Assembly (NCBI RefSeq): GCF_000373265.1
Contig: NZ_KB890761.1
Span: 669,389-733,388 of the forward strand
DNA from: Pontibacter roseus DSM 17521
GTDB taxonomy: Bacteria > Bacteroidota > Bacteroidia > Cytophagales > Hymenobacteraceae
Length of the DNA: 64,000 nt
Direction: 5' to 3'
Position numbers and translations under genes: made by a program. Shown piece after piece: positions 43,052 through 52,633 of the stretch. The first letter of the stretch is position 1. The number at the start of each line of letters is the position of its first letter. Under the pieces are notes generated by a model. It saw nothing but the letters and a program-made list of their open reading frames with translations, had not been told where the DNA came from and did not search any database.

Positions 43052-43452
43052 TTTGTTTAAGGTATGTAAATTGATTTGTTCGCTGCTCAGAAGGTCGACT
43101 GGCTGCTGGTTTCTGCCAACGGCTACTTGTCGCTTATCCAGACCTGGTTTCTAAAACGGATGAAGCAACTTGTGTCCTTTATCTGTTCCGTAATCCTCCG
43201 ATTCTCCAGCTATACCTGCCCGACTTTCTGACTCCCATAACTAACCTCTTGGGCTCCCGTAAAAGTTCTAAATTTTTACAAAAAGGCAATTTGTCCCGTG
43301 GCTTCAGAGGCCAGATGTGGCATGGGCGTGCCCTTTCGCTGCGCGAGCAGGTCGGGCTTTCGCCTGTACTCCTCGCCCTCACGGGCTGCGGGGTGCCGGC
43401 TCAATCCCTCACGCGGGCGCAATTACGTAAGTTTTCATCACAATTTCTGCGC
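43052..43452. other. 401-bp gap holding a GC-rich candidate repeat
   Basis: No gene is supported. The right part (about 43299-43430) is very GC-rich with patches such as GGCATGGGCGTGCCC (self-complementary) and CCCTCACGGGCTGCGGGGTG. It reads like a dispersed intergenic element I recall from related genomes. An in-frame open stretch joins it to the next gene but the signal peptide shows where that gene really starts. Confidence 0.45.
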
Positions 43453-46095
43453 ATGAAACAAACTTTACTTCGTGCTATCATACTTACTATCCAGACATTA
43501 CAGACAGGCGGCGGTACGCTCAGAAGCGCCCTGTTAGGACTGCTGTTGCTCCTGCCATACCTGGCCACGGCGCAGCTGCAGGAAGACTTCTCCGATGGCG
43601 ACTTCACCCAAAACCCCACCTGGACGGGCGATGCCAGCGGCTTCACCGTGAATCCGCAGAACCAACTCCAAAGCAACGGCCCCGCCGTGACAGGCACCAC
43701 GCTGCAGCTGGCCACACCCTCGCAGGCGGTGGTGGGCACGGTATGGGAGTTCTGGGCGAACCTGCGGCTGGCGACTTCCTCCGGCAATTCCACCGATATC
43801 TTTTTGATAGCCGACAAAGAAGACCTGAAGGCGGCGGATGTGAACGGCTACTTCGTGCGCATCGGCGGCACAGCGGATGAGGTGAGCCTGTTTCGGAAGG
43901 ATGCTGGCAAGAGCCCGGCATACCTGATTAACGGGGAAGACGGGACTGTTGGTACTTCCAACAACACCGTGCGTGTGCGGGTGACCCGGAGCACCCATTA
44001 TGAATGGCAACTGGAGGTTGACTTCACCGGAACGGGAGAAAACTACCAAAGCCAGGGCACTGCCACCGATGCCACCCACAAGCGCTCCGCCTACTTCGGG
44101 GTGCTAGTCAGGTATAGCTCCGCCAACAGCCGCAACTTCTATTTTGATGATTTCCGCATCACCGACACTCAGCCACCTGTGCTAGAGAGCGCACAGCTGC
44201 TGAGCGCGCAGTCGCTGGAGCTGCGCTTCAACGAGCCAGTAGGAGAGGAGCTGGCGCAGGACATTGCCAGCTATACCTTGAACGGGAATACAAAACCGAC
44301 TCAGGCCGAGTTGACAGAAGCCGGTACCGTCCGTTTGCAGTTTGCCCAACCCTTCCGAAACGGAACCAACACGATTGCTGTCACAGGTATAGCCGACCTG
44401 TATGGCAATGCGCTGGAGGCACCCACGGAATTGACTGTCTCCTTTGAGTTGCCCGCTGCTTTGCCAGGGTACAACGAACTGCTCATCACAGAGATTATGG
44501 CGCGGGAAACGCCGGCCATCGGGCTGCCGGCGGTGGAGTACATCGAGTTGTACAACCCCACGCAGCGGGTGCTCACGCTGCAGGGTATCCGCTACTCCGA
44601 CGCCACCTCCACGGCTACGCTGCCCAACGTGCAGCTGCAGCCGGGCGAGTATGCCGTGGTAGTGCCCAATACGCAGGTCAGCCAGTTCACCCCATTTGGC
44701 CGCGCCATTGGCATCAGCAACTTCCCGAGTTTGAACAACACCGGCGAGGTGCTGCAGCTGCGGCAGCCCAATGGTCGCCTGATATACGCCCTGAACTACA
44801 ATGACACCTGGTACCGCGACAATACCAAACGCAATGGCGGCTGGAGCCTGGAAATGATTGACCTCACCAATCCCTGCGCCGGCGCCGAAAACTGGACTGC
44901 CTCTGCTGACCCGCGCGGTGGAACGCCTGCCCAGGCTAATTCGGTGGCCGCCTCTATACCTGACAACACGCCACCGGTGCTGCTTAATGTGACTGCCGTG
45001 GCTCCTGACCGGCTGCAGCTTCGCTTCAACGAACGGCTGGACAGTGCACAGGCGGCAGCGGCGCAGTATACCCTGAGTCCAGGTATAGGTATAGCCAGCG
45101 TACAGGTGCTGGGGCCGCTGTTTGAGCAGGTGACGCTGCAACTGGCTGGGCCCCTGCAGGAACGGCAGCGCTATACTTTGTCCGCCGCCGGCATCCGCGA
45201 CTGCGCCGGCAGCCTGAGCCAGCAACCGCTGACCGCTACTTTCGCACTGCCTTCGGCTCCCGAGCCTGGCAATGTGGTCATCAACGAGGTGCTGTTCAAC
45301 CCCAGGCCGGGCGGCGTGGATTTCGTGGAGCTGGTCAACCGCAGCGACAAGTACATCAACCTGCAGGGCTGGCAGCTGGCCAATGTCAGCAACGACAGTG
45401 TTACCAGTGGGCGGGTGATATCCAGCAGTCATGTGCTGGAGCCGGGGCAGTACGTGGTGCTCACCACCCACCCCGAGAACATCAAAACCAATTATCCTGC
45501 TGCCCGCGAGGAGACTTTTCTGCAGATGGCATCCTTACCCTCTTATCCGGATGCGGCTGGTTCCGTGGTGGTGCTGCAACCCGATGGCCGCACCGCTGAC
45601 CGGTTCGACTACGACGAACGCATGCATTTCAACCTGATAGACGATAAGAACGGCCTTTCGCTGGAGCGGATACGGCTGGAGGGGCCAACCACTGCCGCCA
45701 ACTTCCATTCGGCGGCCACCACGGTCTTTGCCACGCCGGGCTATCCGAACTCGCAGTCGCAGGCAGGGATAGCCGCGCAGCGGATGTTCACAATCAACCC
45801 CCAGGTGTTCTCACCGGACGGCGACGGCTACGAGGATTTCACCACCATCAACTACAGTACCGACCAAACCGGCTTCGTCGCCAACATCACTATCTTCGAT
45901 GCGCAGGGGCGCGAGGTGCGGAAACTGGTTCGCAATGAGCTACTTGCTGCTAACGGCTTCTTCCGGTGGGATGGGCTCAGGCATGACGGCACCAAAGCCG
46001 CCATCGGGTACTACTTGCTTTACATCGAGCTGTTCGACCTGGATGGGCAGAAAAGTGTGCACAAGGAGCGGGTGGTGATTGGAGGCAGCCTCTAA
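43453..46095 (+). CDS. Large secreted protein with lamin-tail and Ig-like domains
   Basis: Surface or secreted protein of 880 residues from ATG at 43453: signal peptide (MKQTLLRAIILTIQ through LLPYLATAQ), an N-terminal beta-sandwich (about 45-230), Ig-like domains of the Big_5 type (LESAQLLSAQSLELRFNEP; LLNVTAVAPDRLQLRFNER), and two lamin-tail domains (LLITEIMARETPAI and NVVINEVLFNPRPGGVDFVEL). It ends in a FlgD-like Ig fold (NPQVFSPDGDGYED, then LDGQKSVHKERVVI) of the kind that closes many T9SS cargo proteins. Function is unknown; adhesion or nuclease scaffold is possible. A 69-residue upstream extension to 43249 is rejected. Confidence 0.85.
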   Translation: MKQTLLRAIILTIQTLQTGGGTLRSALLGLLLLLPYLATAQLQEDFSDGDFTQNPTWTGDASGFTVNPQNQLQSNGPAVTGTTLQLATPSQAVVGTVWEFWANLRLATSSGNSTDIFLIADKEDLKAADVNGYFVRIGGTADEVSLFRKDAGKSPAYLINGEDGTVGTSNNTVRVRVTRSTHYEWQLEVDFTGTGENYQSQGTATDATHKRSAYFGVLVRYSSANSRNFYFDDFRITDTQPPVLESAQLLSAQSLELRFNEPVGEELAQDIASYTLNGNTKPTQAELTEAGTVRLQFAQPFRNGTNTIAVTGIADLYGNALEAPTELTVSFELPAALPGYNELLITEIMARETPAIGLPAVEYIELYNPTQRVLTLQGIRYSDATSTATLPNVQLQPGEYAVVVPNTQVSQFTPFGRAIGISNFPSLNNTGEVLQLRQPNGRLIYALNYNDTWYRDNTKRNGGWSLEMIDLTNPCAGAENWTASADPRGGTPAQANSVAASIPDNTPPVLLNVTAVAPDRLQLRFNERLDSAQAAAAQYTLSPGIGIASVQVLGPLFEQVTLQLAGPLQERQRYTLSAAGIRDCAGSLSQQPLTATFALPSAPEPGNVVINEVLFNPRPGGVDFVELVNRSDKYINLQGWQLANVSNDSVTSGRVISSSHVLEPGQYVVLTTHPENIKTNYPAAREETFLQMASLPSYPDAAGSVVVLQPDGRTADRFDYDERMHFNLIDDKNGLSLERIRLEGPTTAANFHSAATTVFATPGYPNSQSQAGIAAQRMFTINPQVFSPDGDGYEDFTTINYSTDQTGFVANITIFDAQGREVRKLVRNELLAANGFFRWDGLRHDGTKAAIGYYLLYIELFDLDGQKSVHKERVVIGGSL

Positions 46096-46327
46096 ATATG
46101 TCAACATAACGGAGAAGCATTAACTGTTGCTAATGTAGTTAGATGGAGGCTAAAAATGTTAGTAACTTTTGTGGATAAGCTGTGTTATCCACAAACCCAC
46201 CTTGAGAACCACTATTCTTCCCGTAAAAAATACCTGCACTTCCCCATCCTAAATTCAAGTACAATCCTGTAACTTGCGCGGCTTTTTACTGTGCTATAGC
46301 ACGTCATTCTCAATTGTTTATACTTCG
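46096..46327. promoter_or_regulatory. 232-bp region with an inverted pair of DnaA boxes
   Basis: TGTGGATAA at 46170-46178 and TTATCCACA at 46185-46193 are both perfect DnaA-box matches, facing each other across 6 bp; with flanking bases the arms are 11 bp (46168-46178, 46185-46195). The region also precedes the TauE/SafE gene. Confidence 0.65.
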
Positions 46328-47149
46328 GTGGAAGAAATCGTTTACCTGTGCTTTTTCGCTTTTCTGGCGGGCTTTATTGATTCGGTGGTAGGAGGGGGAG
46401 GGCTCATCCAGTTGCCTGCGCTTTTGATTTTCCTGCCGGGGGTGCCGCTGCCCACTTTGTTTGGCACGGGCAAGTTTGCAGGTATAGCCGGCACCACTGC
46501 GGCCATGTTCCGTTACGTGCGGACCGTCAAAATCAATTACCTGGCCATCCTGCCGGCCGCTGTCACAGCTTTTGTGTTCTCTTTTCTGGGAGCTAGGGCG
46601 CTGAGTCACCTCGACGCCAACCTGCTCAAGCCGCTCATCCTGCTGCTGCTCATCCTGGTAGCCATCTATACCTTCATTCGGAAAGACTTTGGCTCGCTGC
46701 ATGCGCCCAAACTGACTGACACAAAGGAGAAGCTGTACGGTCTGCTCATCGGAGCGGCTATCGGCTTTTACGACGGGTTCTTCGGGCCGGGCACGGGCAG
46801 TTTCCTCATCTTTATCTTCATCGGGATTTTCGGTTTCAATTTCCTGGCGGCCTCTGCGGCGGCCAAAGTGGTGAACGTAGCCACCAACCTCTCGGCGCTG
46901 CTCTACTTCATCTGGAAAGGGCATGTGCTCTACGAAGTGGCTATACCTATGGCCCTGTGCAGCATCATCGGTTCACAGCTCGGTACCCGCACCGCCCTGA
47001 AGCGCGGCACCGGTTTCGTGCGGGCGCTGTTCCTGGTGGTGGTGACAGGCATCATCCTCAAGTTCGCCTACGACACCTACGGCACAGTCGGTCAGGATTT
47101 TGCCCGGTTGAGCTCCACCGTGCTGGAGTGGGCGGGGCGGAAAGGGTAG
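46328..47149 (+). CDS. TauE/SafE-family permease
   Basis: Membrane permease of 273 residues from GTG at 46328, with about eight helices, of the family moving sulfite, sulfoacetate or related anions. Family motifs: FLAGFIDSVVGGGGLIQLPALL near the start, FGTGKFAGIAGTTAA, and the repeat motif GFYDGFFGPGTGSFL in the second half. A TTG at 46274 would start the frame earlier but adds 18 weakly coding residues. The substrate cannot be told. Converges with the tolC-type gene. Confidence 0.9.
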   Translation: MEEIVYLCFFAFLAGFIDSVVGGGGLIQLPALLIFLPGVPLPTLFGTGKFAGIAGTTAAMFRYVRTVKINYLAILPAAVTAFVFSFLGARALSHLDANLLKPLILLLLILVAIYTFIRKDFGSLHAPKLTDTKEKLYGLLIGAAIGFYDGFFGPGTGSFLIFIFIGIFGFNFLAASAAAKVVNVATNLSALLYFIWKGHVLYEVAIPMALCSIIGSQLGTRTALKRGTGFVRALFLVVVTGIILKFAYDTYGTVGQDFARLSSTVLEWAGRKG

Positions 47150-47280
47150 CTTCTCATTGTCATTCCTCCTGTTGTAGGGTGACAATACGTGCAGAAAAGC
47201 CCCGCTTCGAAATGGGCAGGGAATATCAGTCGTTCCGATTCTCCGTTAGCGCAAGCTGGTGTTCTGATTAAAAATGCCTC

Positions 47281-48726
47281 CTACTCCCGCTGCATGTTTC
47301 CCGCTGACCAGTATAACTGTGCTTTGACTTTGGCGTACTTGCTGCGCAGGCTATAGAGCTTTATCTGCGACTCCAGCAGCTTCTGCTCACGGGAGTTGAT
47401 GAGGAAAAGCGAACTCTCGCCGCTCTGGAACTTGACTACCTCGCCAGCCTGCAAGGTACGGGCATTCACCACCATCTGCTCCTGCAGGGCTATCTGCTCC
47501 TCCAAGGCCAGCCACTCGCTGTACACCATCTGCACGGTGTTTTCTATTTCGCGTACAGCATGCGACTGTTGCAGCACCACGTCCTGCTGCTTGAGTTTAG
47601 TGAGCTGCAGCTTGCCTCTTTCCTGGCGCAGGAACAGCGGCTGGCTGAAGCTCACGCCGAGCCGGTAGTTGTTGCGCATGTATGGGCCCCGGAGAGCCTC
47701 TTCGTTGAGGTAGAAATCGCGCTGCAGCAGGTTGTACTCCAGGTTGAGTTTGGGCTTGAGCTTATCGGCAGCATAACGGCGCTCCACCTCCAACTGCTGT
47801 CCTTTCAGGTCGAGCTTGATGAGGTCGGGGTGGTTGGCTTTGGCCTGTGCCAGCAGAGCCTGCAGGTCGCCGGGGCTGAGCGGGTTCAGCTCTGTGCCAG
47901 CCGAGGAAGGTATAGCAGAGGCAGGCAGCGTGAGCGGCTGGCTATCTTCTCCCCACAGGTGCATTTCCAGGCGCAGCTTACTGTTGTTGTACTGCTGCAG
48001 CGCCTGACTGAGGAGCACCCGCCGGTTCAGGGCCTCAGTACGGGCCTCCACAGTGTCAATAGCGGCCAGGTCGCCCAAGCGGGCGCGCTCGTTCACGGCC
48101 TTGGTCCTGATTTCGGCCAGTTCCAGCGCCTCCTGGTATACCTGCACCTCGTTGTAGTAGTATAGCCAGTCCCAGTAGTCCTTCGCGACTTCGAGCAGCA
48201 GCTTGTTCACCAGCTTCAGGCGATTGGCCTCGGCCATGCGGGGCAGCAGCTGCGCCTGCCGGATGGTGGCCCTGCGCGCGTCCGTGAAAAGCCCTTGTCC
48301 CAAGGGTATGGAGATGCCGGCATAGCTCAGGCCCCTGTCGGGCGTGGCCCTTTCCGGGTTCAAGTAATCGCCCTGGTTGCGGTCGTAGCCTGCCACCAGC
48401 TCCGGGCCGAACCAGAGGGGAATGCGCAAGCTGCTCTCCCAATAGCGGTAATAGTCTTTGCCGGTGTACTGCTTCTCGCCATACTTGCTGCTCAGCACCG
48501 GGTCAAAGCCGCCGCGGGCCATGCGCAACTCCTGCTCCGCCTGCTGCGCCAGCAGTGCCGCCTGCGCTGCGAGGGGGTGGTGAGTGAGCACCTGGCGGTA
48601 TAGTTCGTGCATGGTCAGCACCTCAACCGAGTCCTGTGGCTGGGCAACAGCGGGCGGCGCTATACCTGCCGAGGCCACCAGCCATGTGACGAGCAGTGCC
48701 AGTATTTGTCTGTATTGTAAGGCCAT
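47281..48726 (-). CDS. TolC-family outer-membrane efflux protein
   Basis: Outer-membrane channel of a tripartite exporter (481 residues): signal peptide ending AVAQPQ, then two repeated alpha-hairpin/beta segments. Long helices carry QAALLAQQAEQELRMARGGFDP, ELAEIRTKAVNERARLGDLAAIDTVEAR and VQMVYSEWLALEEQIALQEQM, and a strand has YAGISIPLGQGLF. It is the last gene of the tetR-ABC-hlyD-tolC series, 6 bp after hlyD, so translation is coupled. No terminator is obvious before the converging permease gene. Confidence 0.92.
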   Translation of the reverse strand: MALQYRQILALLVTWLVASAGIAPPAVAQPQDSVEVLTMHELYRQVLTHHPLAAQAALLAQQAEQELRMARGGFDPVLSSKYGEKQYTGKDYYRYWESSLRIPLWFGPELVAGYDRNQGDYLNPERATPDRGLSYAGISIPLGQGLFTDARRATIRQAQLLPRMAEANRLKLVNKLLLEVAKDYWDWLYYYNEVQVYQEALELAEIRTKAVNERARLGDLAAIDTVEARTEALNRRVLLSQALQQYNNSKLRLEMHLWGEDSQPLTLPASAIPSSAGTELNPLSPGDLQALLAQAKANHPDLIKLDLKGQQLEVERRYAADKLKPKLNLEYNLLQRDFYLNEEALRGPYMRNNYRLGVSFSQPLFLRQERGKLQLTKLKQQDVVLQQSHAVREIENTVQMVYSEWLALEEQIALQEQMVVNARTLQAGEVVKFQSGESSLFLINSREQKLLESQIKLYSLRSKYAKVKAQLYWSAGNMQRE

Positions 48727-48732
48727 CTCATG

Positions 48733-50085
48733 TTATTTTTCTTCCTTCTTCTGCGTAGCGTCCTCTACAGGTATAGTGCCGGTGTAATCTGCGGGGAAGC
48801 CGTTGAGCTGCCGCCAGAGTTCGTACCATATCGGCACGCTGTTCAGCATGGCCCACCCCTGCACGCCCGAACCGATGCGGAGCGCCTCGGGCCAAGGCTC
48901 CTGCTCCGGGTCCTGCACCACCAGCATCCGGTACTGGCCATTGGTGGCCGTATTGTCGATGACGGCTACTTTGCCGCCAAAGGTACCGAAGCCCAGGTTT
49001 GGCCAGCCGGAGAACACCAGCGCAGGCCAGCCATCGAACTGCAGGCGTATCGGCGCTCCTTTGTACAGCAGGGGCAAGTCCATAGGTTGCACGTACAGCT
49101 CCACAGCCAGTTTCGGGTTATCGGGCATGATGGTGGCGATGGGCTCGCCTTCCTTGATTGTTTCTCCCAAGCCAGCCTTCAGCGTGCGCACCAGGTAGCC
49201 TGTCTGCGGGGCCACCACTTCGTAGAATCTGCTGCGCTCCAGCGTGCTGCTATATTCGCTGCGGAGCTTGGATGTCTCGCCCATGGTGCTGAAGAGGTAG
49301 GCTTGGTTAGAGTTCAGCTCCGACTCCGCCTTGGCCAATTTGTCATCATACTCGGCCTGTAGCGAGTTCAGTTCGGTGTAGGCATTCTGCAGTTCGGCGC
49401 GGGAGCTGGCTAGTTTGTTTTCGTTTGCCAGCAGTTTAGCCTGGGCCTCTTGCAGCTTCAGGCGTCGCGCCTCCAGCTCCGTCAGCGACTTCAGGCCCTG
49501 CTCGTAGAGGGCCTCCTGGCGCACGAACTGGTTCTGGGCGATGTCCAACTCCATGCGCTGTGCCACCACTTCCATGCTGTCGCTCTGCACCTTGAGGCGT
49601 GTCTGCTCCACTTTGTTCCTGCCTTTGTCCAGGCTGTACTGAAGGCCCTCGCGCAGTGCCTGTATTTGGTTCTCCAGCGCATCGCCCTTGCCTTGGGTGG
49701 CCTCCACGGCGCCTTCCTTGGCCTCTACCTGCTCGTTGAGCCGCTCCAACAGCTGCGGGTCGAAGTACTTTTCCTTCACCTCTGACAGACTTACGATGGT
49801 GTCACCTTGCTGCACCAACTGCCCCTCCTGCACATGCCAGCGCTCGATGCGGCCAGGTATGGTGGTTTGTATCGTCTGCGGCCTGTCTGCCGGGTTCAGG
49901 GCCGTCAGCGTACCTCTGGAGTCAATGTTCTGGGTCCAGGGCAGAAATAGGCATAGAATCAGAAACAGGACGATGCCACCCAGCCAAAAGGCAAGTGTGC
50001 GGCCAAGCTGTGGCGTGCGTACCATCTCCATGGCCTCCAGTTCTGCGTGGCTCCGTGCCGCTGTGTCGTAGGGGTTCTCTTTCAT
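48733..50085 (-). CDS. HlyD-family periplasmic adaptor
   Basis: Membrane-fusion protein (450 residues) linking the ABC protein to the TolC channel. One N-terminal helix (FWLGGIVLFLILCLFLPW), a biotinyl-lipoyl half (RIERWHVQEGQLVQQGDTIVSL), a long coiled coil (about 110-290, with LERLNEQVEAKEGAVEA and ELNSLQAEYDDKLAKAE), then the second lipoyl half (FYEVVAPQTGYLVRTLKAGLGETIKEGEPI). It overlaps nothing but starts 2 bp after the ABC gene's stop. Confidence 0.94.
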   Translation of the reverse strand: MKENPYDTAARSHAELEAMEMVRTPQLGRTLAFWLGGIVLFLILCLFLPWTQNIDSRGTLTALNPADRPQTIQTTIPGRIERWHVQEGQLVQQGDTIVSLSEVKEKYFDPQLLERLNEQVEAKEGAVEATQGKGDALENQIQALREGLQYSLDKGRNKVEQTRLKVQSDSMEVVAQRMELDIAQNQFVRQEALYEQGLKSLTELEARRLKLQEAQAKLLANENKLASSRAELQNAYTELNSLQAEYDDKLAKAESELNSNQAYLFSTMGETSKLRSEYSSTLERSRFYEVVAPQTGYLVRTLKAGLGETIKEGEPIATIMPDNPKLAVELYVQPMDLPLLYKGAPIRLQFDGWPALVFSGWPNLGFGTFGGKVAVIDNTATNGQYRMLVVQDPEQEPWPEALRIGSGVQGWAMLNSVPIWYELWRQLNGFPADYTGTIPVEDATQKKEEK

Positions 50086-50087
50086 GG

Positions 50088-51827
50088 TCAGGTAGTCAGG
50101 TTTGCCAGTTGCTGGTAATAGGTGGTATGCTGGATGTCTTCGAAGTTGCCGCTGGCCACCAGTTTTCCATCCATCAGCAGCAAGGTGCGGTCACATATGG
50201 CCATCACTTCCGGGTCGTTGGAGATGATGAGGAGGGTCCAGCCAAATTCCTGCGAGGAAAGCATCTGGATGAGGCGAAGTTTCTCGTGTTTCTCCATACC
50301 TCCCCAGAAGTCGTCGAGCAGCAGCATTTTGGGGCGCAGCACCAGGCAGCGCGCCATGATGATTTTGCGCGAGACACTGGCCGGCAGGCGCATGCTGCCA
50401 CCCGTCAACTGGGTCTGCAGCCCCTCAGGCAGGGCATGGATGAAGTCGGTGAGCCCCACATTGTCCGTCGCCCACACCACGTCTTCTATCGGCACATTGG
50501 GAATGCCCAGCGTGATGTTCTCTAGGATGGTGCCATCAAACACCTGCTCTTTGGAGGTGTTGTCCCCAATGAGGCGGCGCAGGCTGTTCTTCTCCAAGTC
50601 GCGCATCGACAGGTTGTTGTAGGCGATGCTGCCCTCATACCCGCTGTAAAGCCCCAGCAGCAGTTGGCTGAGCGTCGACTTTCCTGAGCGGTTGAAGCCG
50701 GCAATGCACACCCGCTCCGAGGGCTGCACCTGAAAGGAGATGCCGTCGATGGCGTGTTCCTCGGCCTTGGGGTACCGGAAGCGCAGGTTATTCACCTGTA
50801 TCGAGAGCCCTTGCCCCTGGTTGTTGATGTCCACGCCGCTTTCGTCCTCCAACGGCAGGTCCGTCACCTCGCCTATCTTGTCCAGGCTGGTGAGGAGGTC
50901 GTAGATGGTATCAAGCTTGATGATGATTTTCTCCACAGCCGTCATGATGAGGATGATGACGATTTCGGAAGCCACGAACTGTCCAATGTTGATTTCGCGC
51001 TGAATCACAAGCACACAGCCCAGCACCAGCAGCCCGCCCGTAATGAGTGTTTTAAACCCCACGAAGCTGAAGTACTGCATCATGAGCACCCGGAAGTGCT
51101 GCTTGCGGGCCTTCAGGTAGCTGGTCACGTAGCCGTTGGTTTTCTGCATGGGCAGGTCCGACTGGCCCGCCAGTTTGAAGATGTTCATGGAACGCGCCAT
51201 CTCCTGCAGCCAGGCCACCAGCTTGTACTTGTATTTGGACTCGGCGATGCTTGTGTCTATACCTTTGGCGCTGGTGAAGTAAAGGATAGCCAGCAGCATC
51301 AGCACCACAATCACACTGAAAACAATGAAGTAGGGGTGGTAGAAGGACAGCAGAATCAAACCGAATACAATCTGGACGGCGGACGTGGTGAAGTCGGTGA
51401 GCAGCTTGGCCATGGACTTCTGCAGCGACACGGTATCGAAGAAGCGGTTCATGAGCTCCGGCGGGTAGTACTTGTGCAGCGCCTCCAATTGGAGCCGTGG
51501 CACCCGGAACACGAAGTCGAAGGCGGTGCGGGTGAAAATGCGCTGCTGGATGTACTCCACCAGCCAGAGCTGCATAATCTGCATGCCGCCCACAAGGAGC
51601 AGGCCCAGCACGATGAGGGAAATCAGCACGACCACCGACACCGTCAGCTCCCCGCTCGATACAAAGGCGATGATGCTCTGGATGCCCAGCGGCAGGGAAA
51701 GGCTGATGAGGCCGGCGATGATGGCGTAGATGTAGAGGTACACGATTTCGCGCCGCTCGGCGGCCAGTAGCTGCCAAAAGCGCTCCATGGGCGTGTACAG
51801 TGACTTTCGTTTGGTGGATTTGCTCAT
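50088..51827 (-). CDS. ABC exporter with non-canonical ATPase motifs
   Basis: Fused membrane-ATPase exporter half (579 residues). Six-helix domain to about residue 310; ATPase domain from about 340. Walker A GFNRSGKST (377-385) is intact. The signature reads LTGGSMRLP instead of LSGGQ, Walker B ends LLLDDF with Asp506 where the catalytic Glu belongs, and the H-loop reads ISNDPE with Asn537 in place of His. A C39 peptidase domain is absent. With two such subunits, normal ATP hydrolysis may be slow or the protein may be a regulated or heteromeric partner. It leads hlyD and tolC and follows tetR. Confidence 0.93.
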   Translation of the reverse strand: MSKSTKRKSLYTPMERFWQLLAAERREIVYLYIYAIIAGLISLSLPLGIQSIIAFVSSGELTVSVVVLISLIVLGLLLVGGMQIMQLWLVEYIQQRIFTRTAFDFVFRVPRLQLEALHKYYPPELMNRFFDTVSLQKSMAKLLTDFTTSAVQIVFGLILLSFYHPYFIVFSVIVVLMLLAILYFTSAKGIDTSIAESKYKYKLVAWLQEMARSMNIFKLAGQSDLPMQKTNGYVTSYLKARKQHFRVLMMQYFSFVGFKTLITGGLLVLGCVLVIQREINIGQFVASEIVIILIMTAVEKIIIKLDTIYDLLTSLDKIGEVTDLPLEDESGVDINNQGQGLSIQVNNLRFRYPKAEEHAIDGISFQVQPSERVCIAGFNRSGKSTLSQLLLGLYSGYEGSIAYNNLSMRDLEKNSLRRLIGDNTSKEQVFDGTILENITLGIPNVPIEDVVWATDNVGLTDFIHALPEGLQTQLTGGSMRLPASVSRKIIMARCLVLRPKMLLLDDFWGGMEKHEKLRLIQMLSSQEFGWTLLIISNDPEVMAICDRTLLLMDGKLVASGNFEDIQHTTYYQQLANLTT

Positions 51828-51861
51828 GCTTCCGAATCAGGTATAGTGGGTGCGCCGGTGG

Positions 51862-52542
51862 TTAGGCGGGGTGGTCTATAGCAGCAAATACAAGGTGCTT
51901 TAAAAAGGATGCTGCCTCCTCGGGGGAGCGCTGCGTTCCTTTTATCTCCGTGAGGGAAGGCAGGTGCTGGGCAAAGAACAGCTGCTGGTGCGCCGCCTCC
52001 AGCATGGTGCTGATAAGGGCATGCGGATAGGTATAGCCTGGGTTCATGTCCAGCACCATCTCGGCAATGCGGTGGCACAGGCGCTTGTACTCCAGGAAAT
52101 AGCCCTCCTTGTTGTCCGTATCCACCTCCTTGGTCAGGTATACCTTAGAGGACTCCACGATGACGATGCGGTACAGGGCGCTTTCGTCGATGTGGGCCGT
52201 GGCCGAATCGTCGGTGCTGGAAGCCGTGATGACATCGATGGCGCGGCTCAGGCGCTGCCGCGGGTCCAGGAGGTTGTTGGTATGAAACGTGACACGGTAG
52301 TCGACCCAGGCCCAGTACCACGACACCAGGTAGACGAGCAGTTTGTGCTTGTTTTCGAAATAGCGGTAGATGGAGGCCTCCGTTGAATTGATGACAGCGG
52401 CCAGCTTTTTGAACGTGAACTGCTCAAAACCCAGCTGGTCAATCAGCAGGATACTCTCTTTGATAATCCGGCGGCCTAGCTCCGTGCTCTCGGGTTCGCG
52501 GAGGTAGGCTTTGTGGTTGAGGTTAATGGAAATTGTTCTCAT
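51862..52542 (-). CDS. TetR/AcrR-family transcriptional regulator
   Basis: Repressor-type regulator of 226 residues. The N-terminal helix-turn-helix is clear: RRIIKESILLIDQLGFEQFTFKKLAAVINSTEASIYRYFENKHKLL. The rest is the helical ligand-binding and dimer part, ending HLVFAAIDHPA. It is the first gene of the export operon, 34 bp before the ABC gene, so it probably represses its own operon. Candidate operator palindromes lie 93-130 bp upstream (52635-52672). Confidence 0.93.
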   Translation of the reverse strand: MRTISINLNHKAYLREPESTELGRRIIKESILLIDQLGFEQFTFKKLAAVINSTEASIYRYFENKHKLLVYLVSWYWAWVDYRVTFHTNNLLDPRQRLSRAIDVITASSTDDSATAHIDESALYRIVIVESSKVYLTKEVDTDNKEGYFLEYKRLCHRIAEMVLDMNPGYTYPHALISTMLEAAHQQLFFAQHLPSLTEIKGTQRSPEEAASFLKHLVFAAIDHPA

Positions 52543-52633
52543 GGTAGCTTCTGCTGGTATCAGCTTGTATGTTCTGGTTGTAAAAGCCTGCCGTCACTAT
52601 AGCAACTAGGCTCTCTTTCGTTTGTTTCGCCCA

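Noticed and set aside
44182..45471. 429-codon open frame on the minus strand
   Set aside because: Antisense to the lamin-tail protein gene; a by-product of GC-rich codon positions.
50754..51770. 338-codon open frame on the plus strand
   Set aside because: Antisense to the ABC exporter gene; His/Gln-rich shadow.
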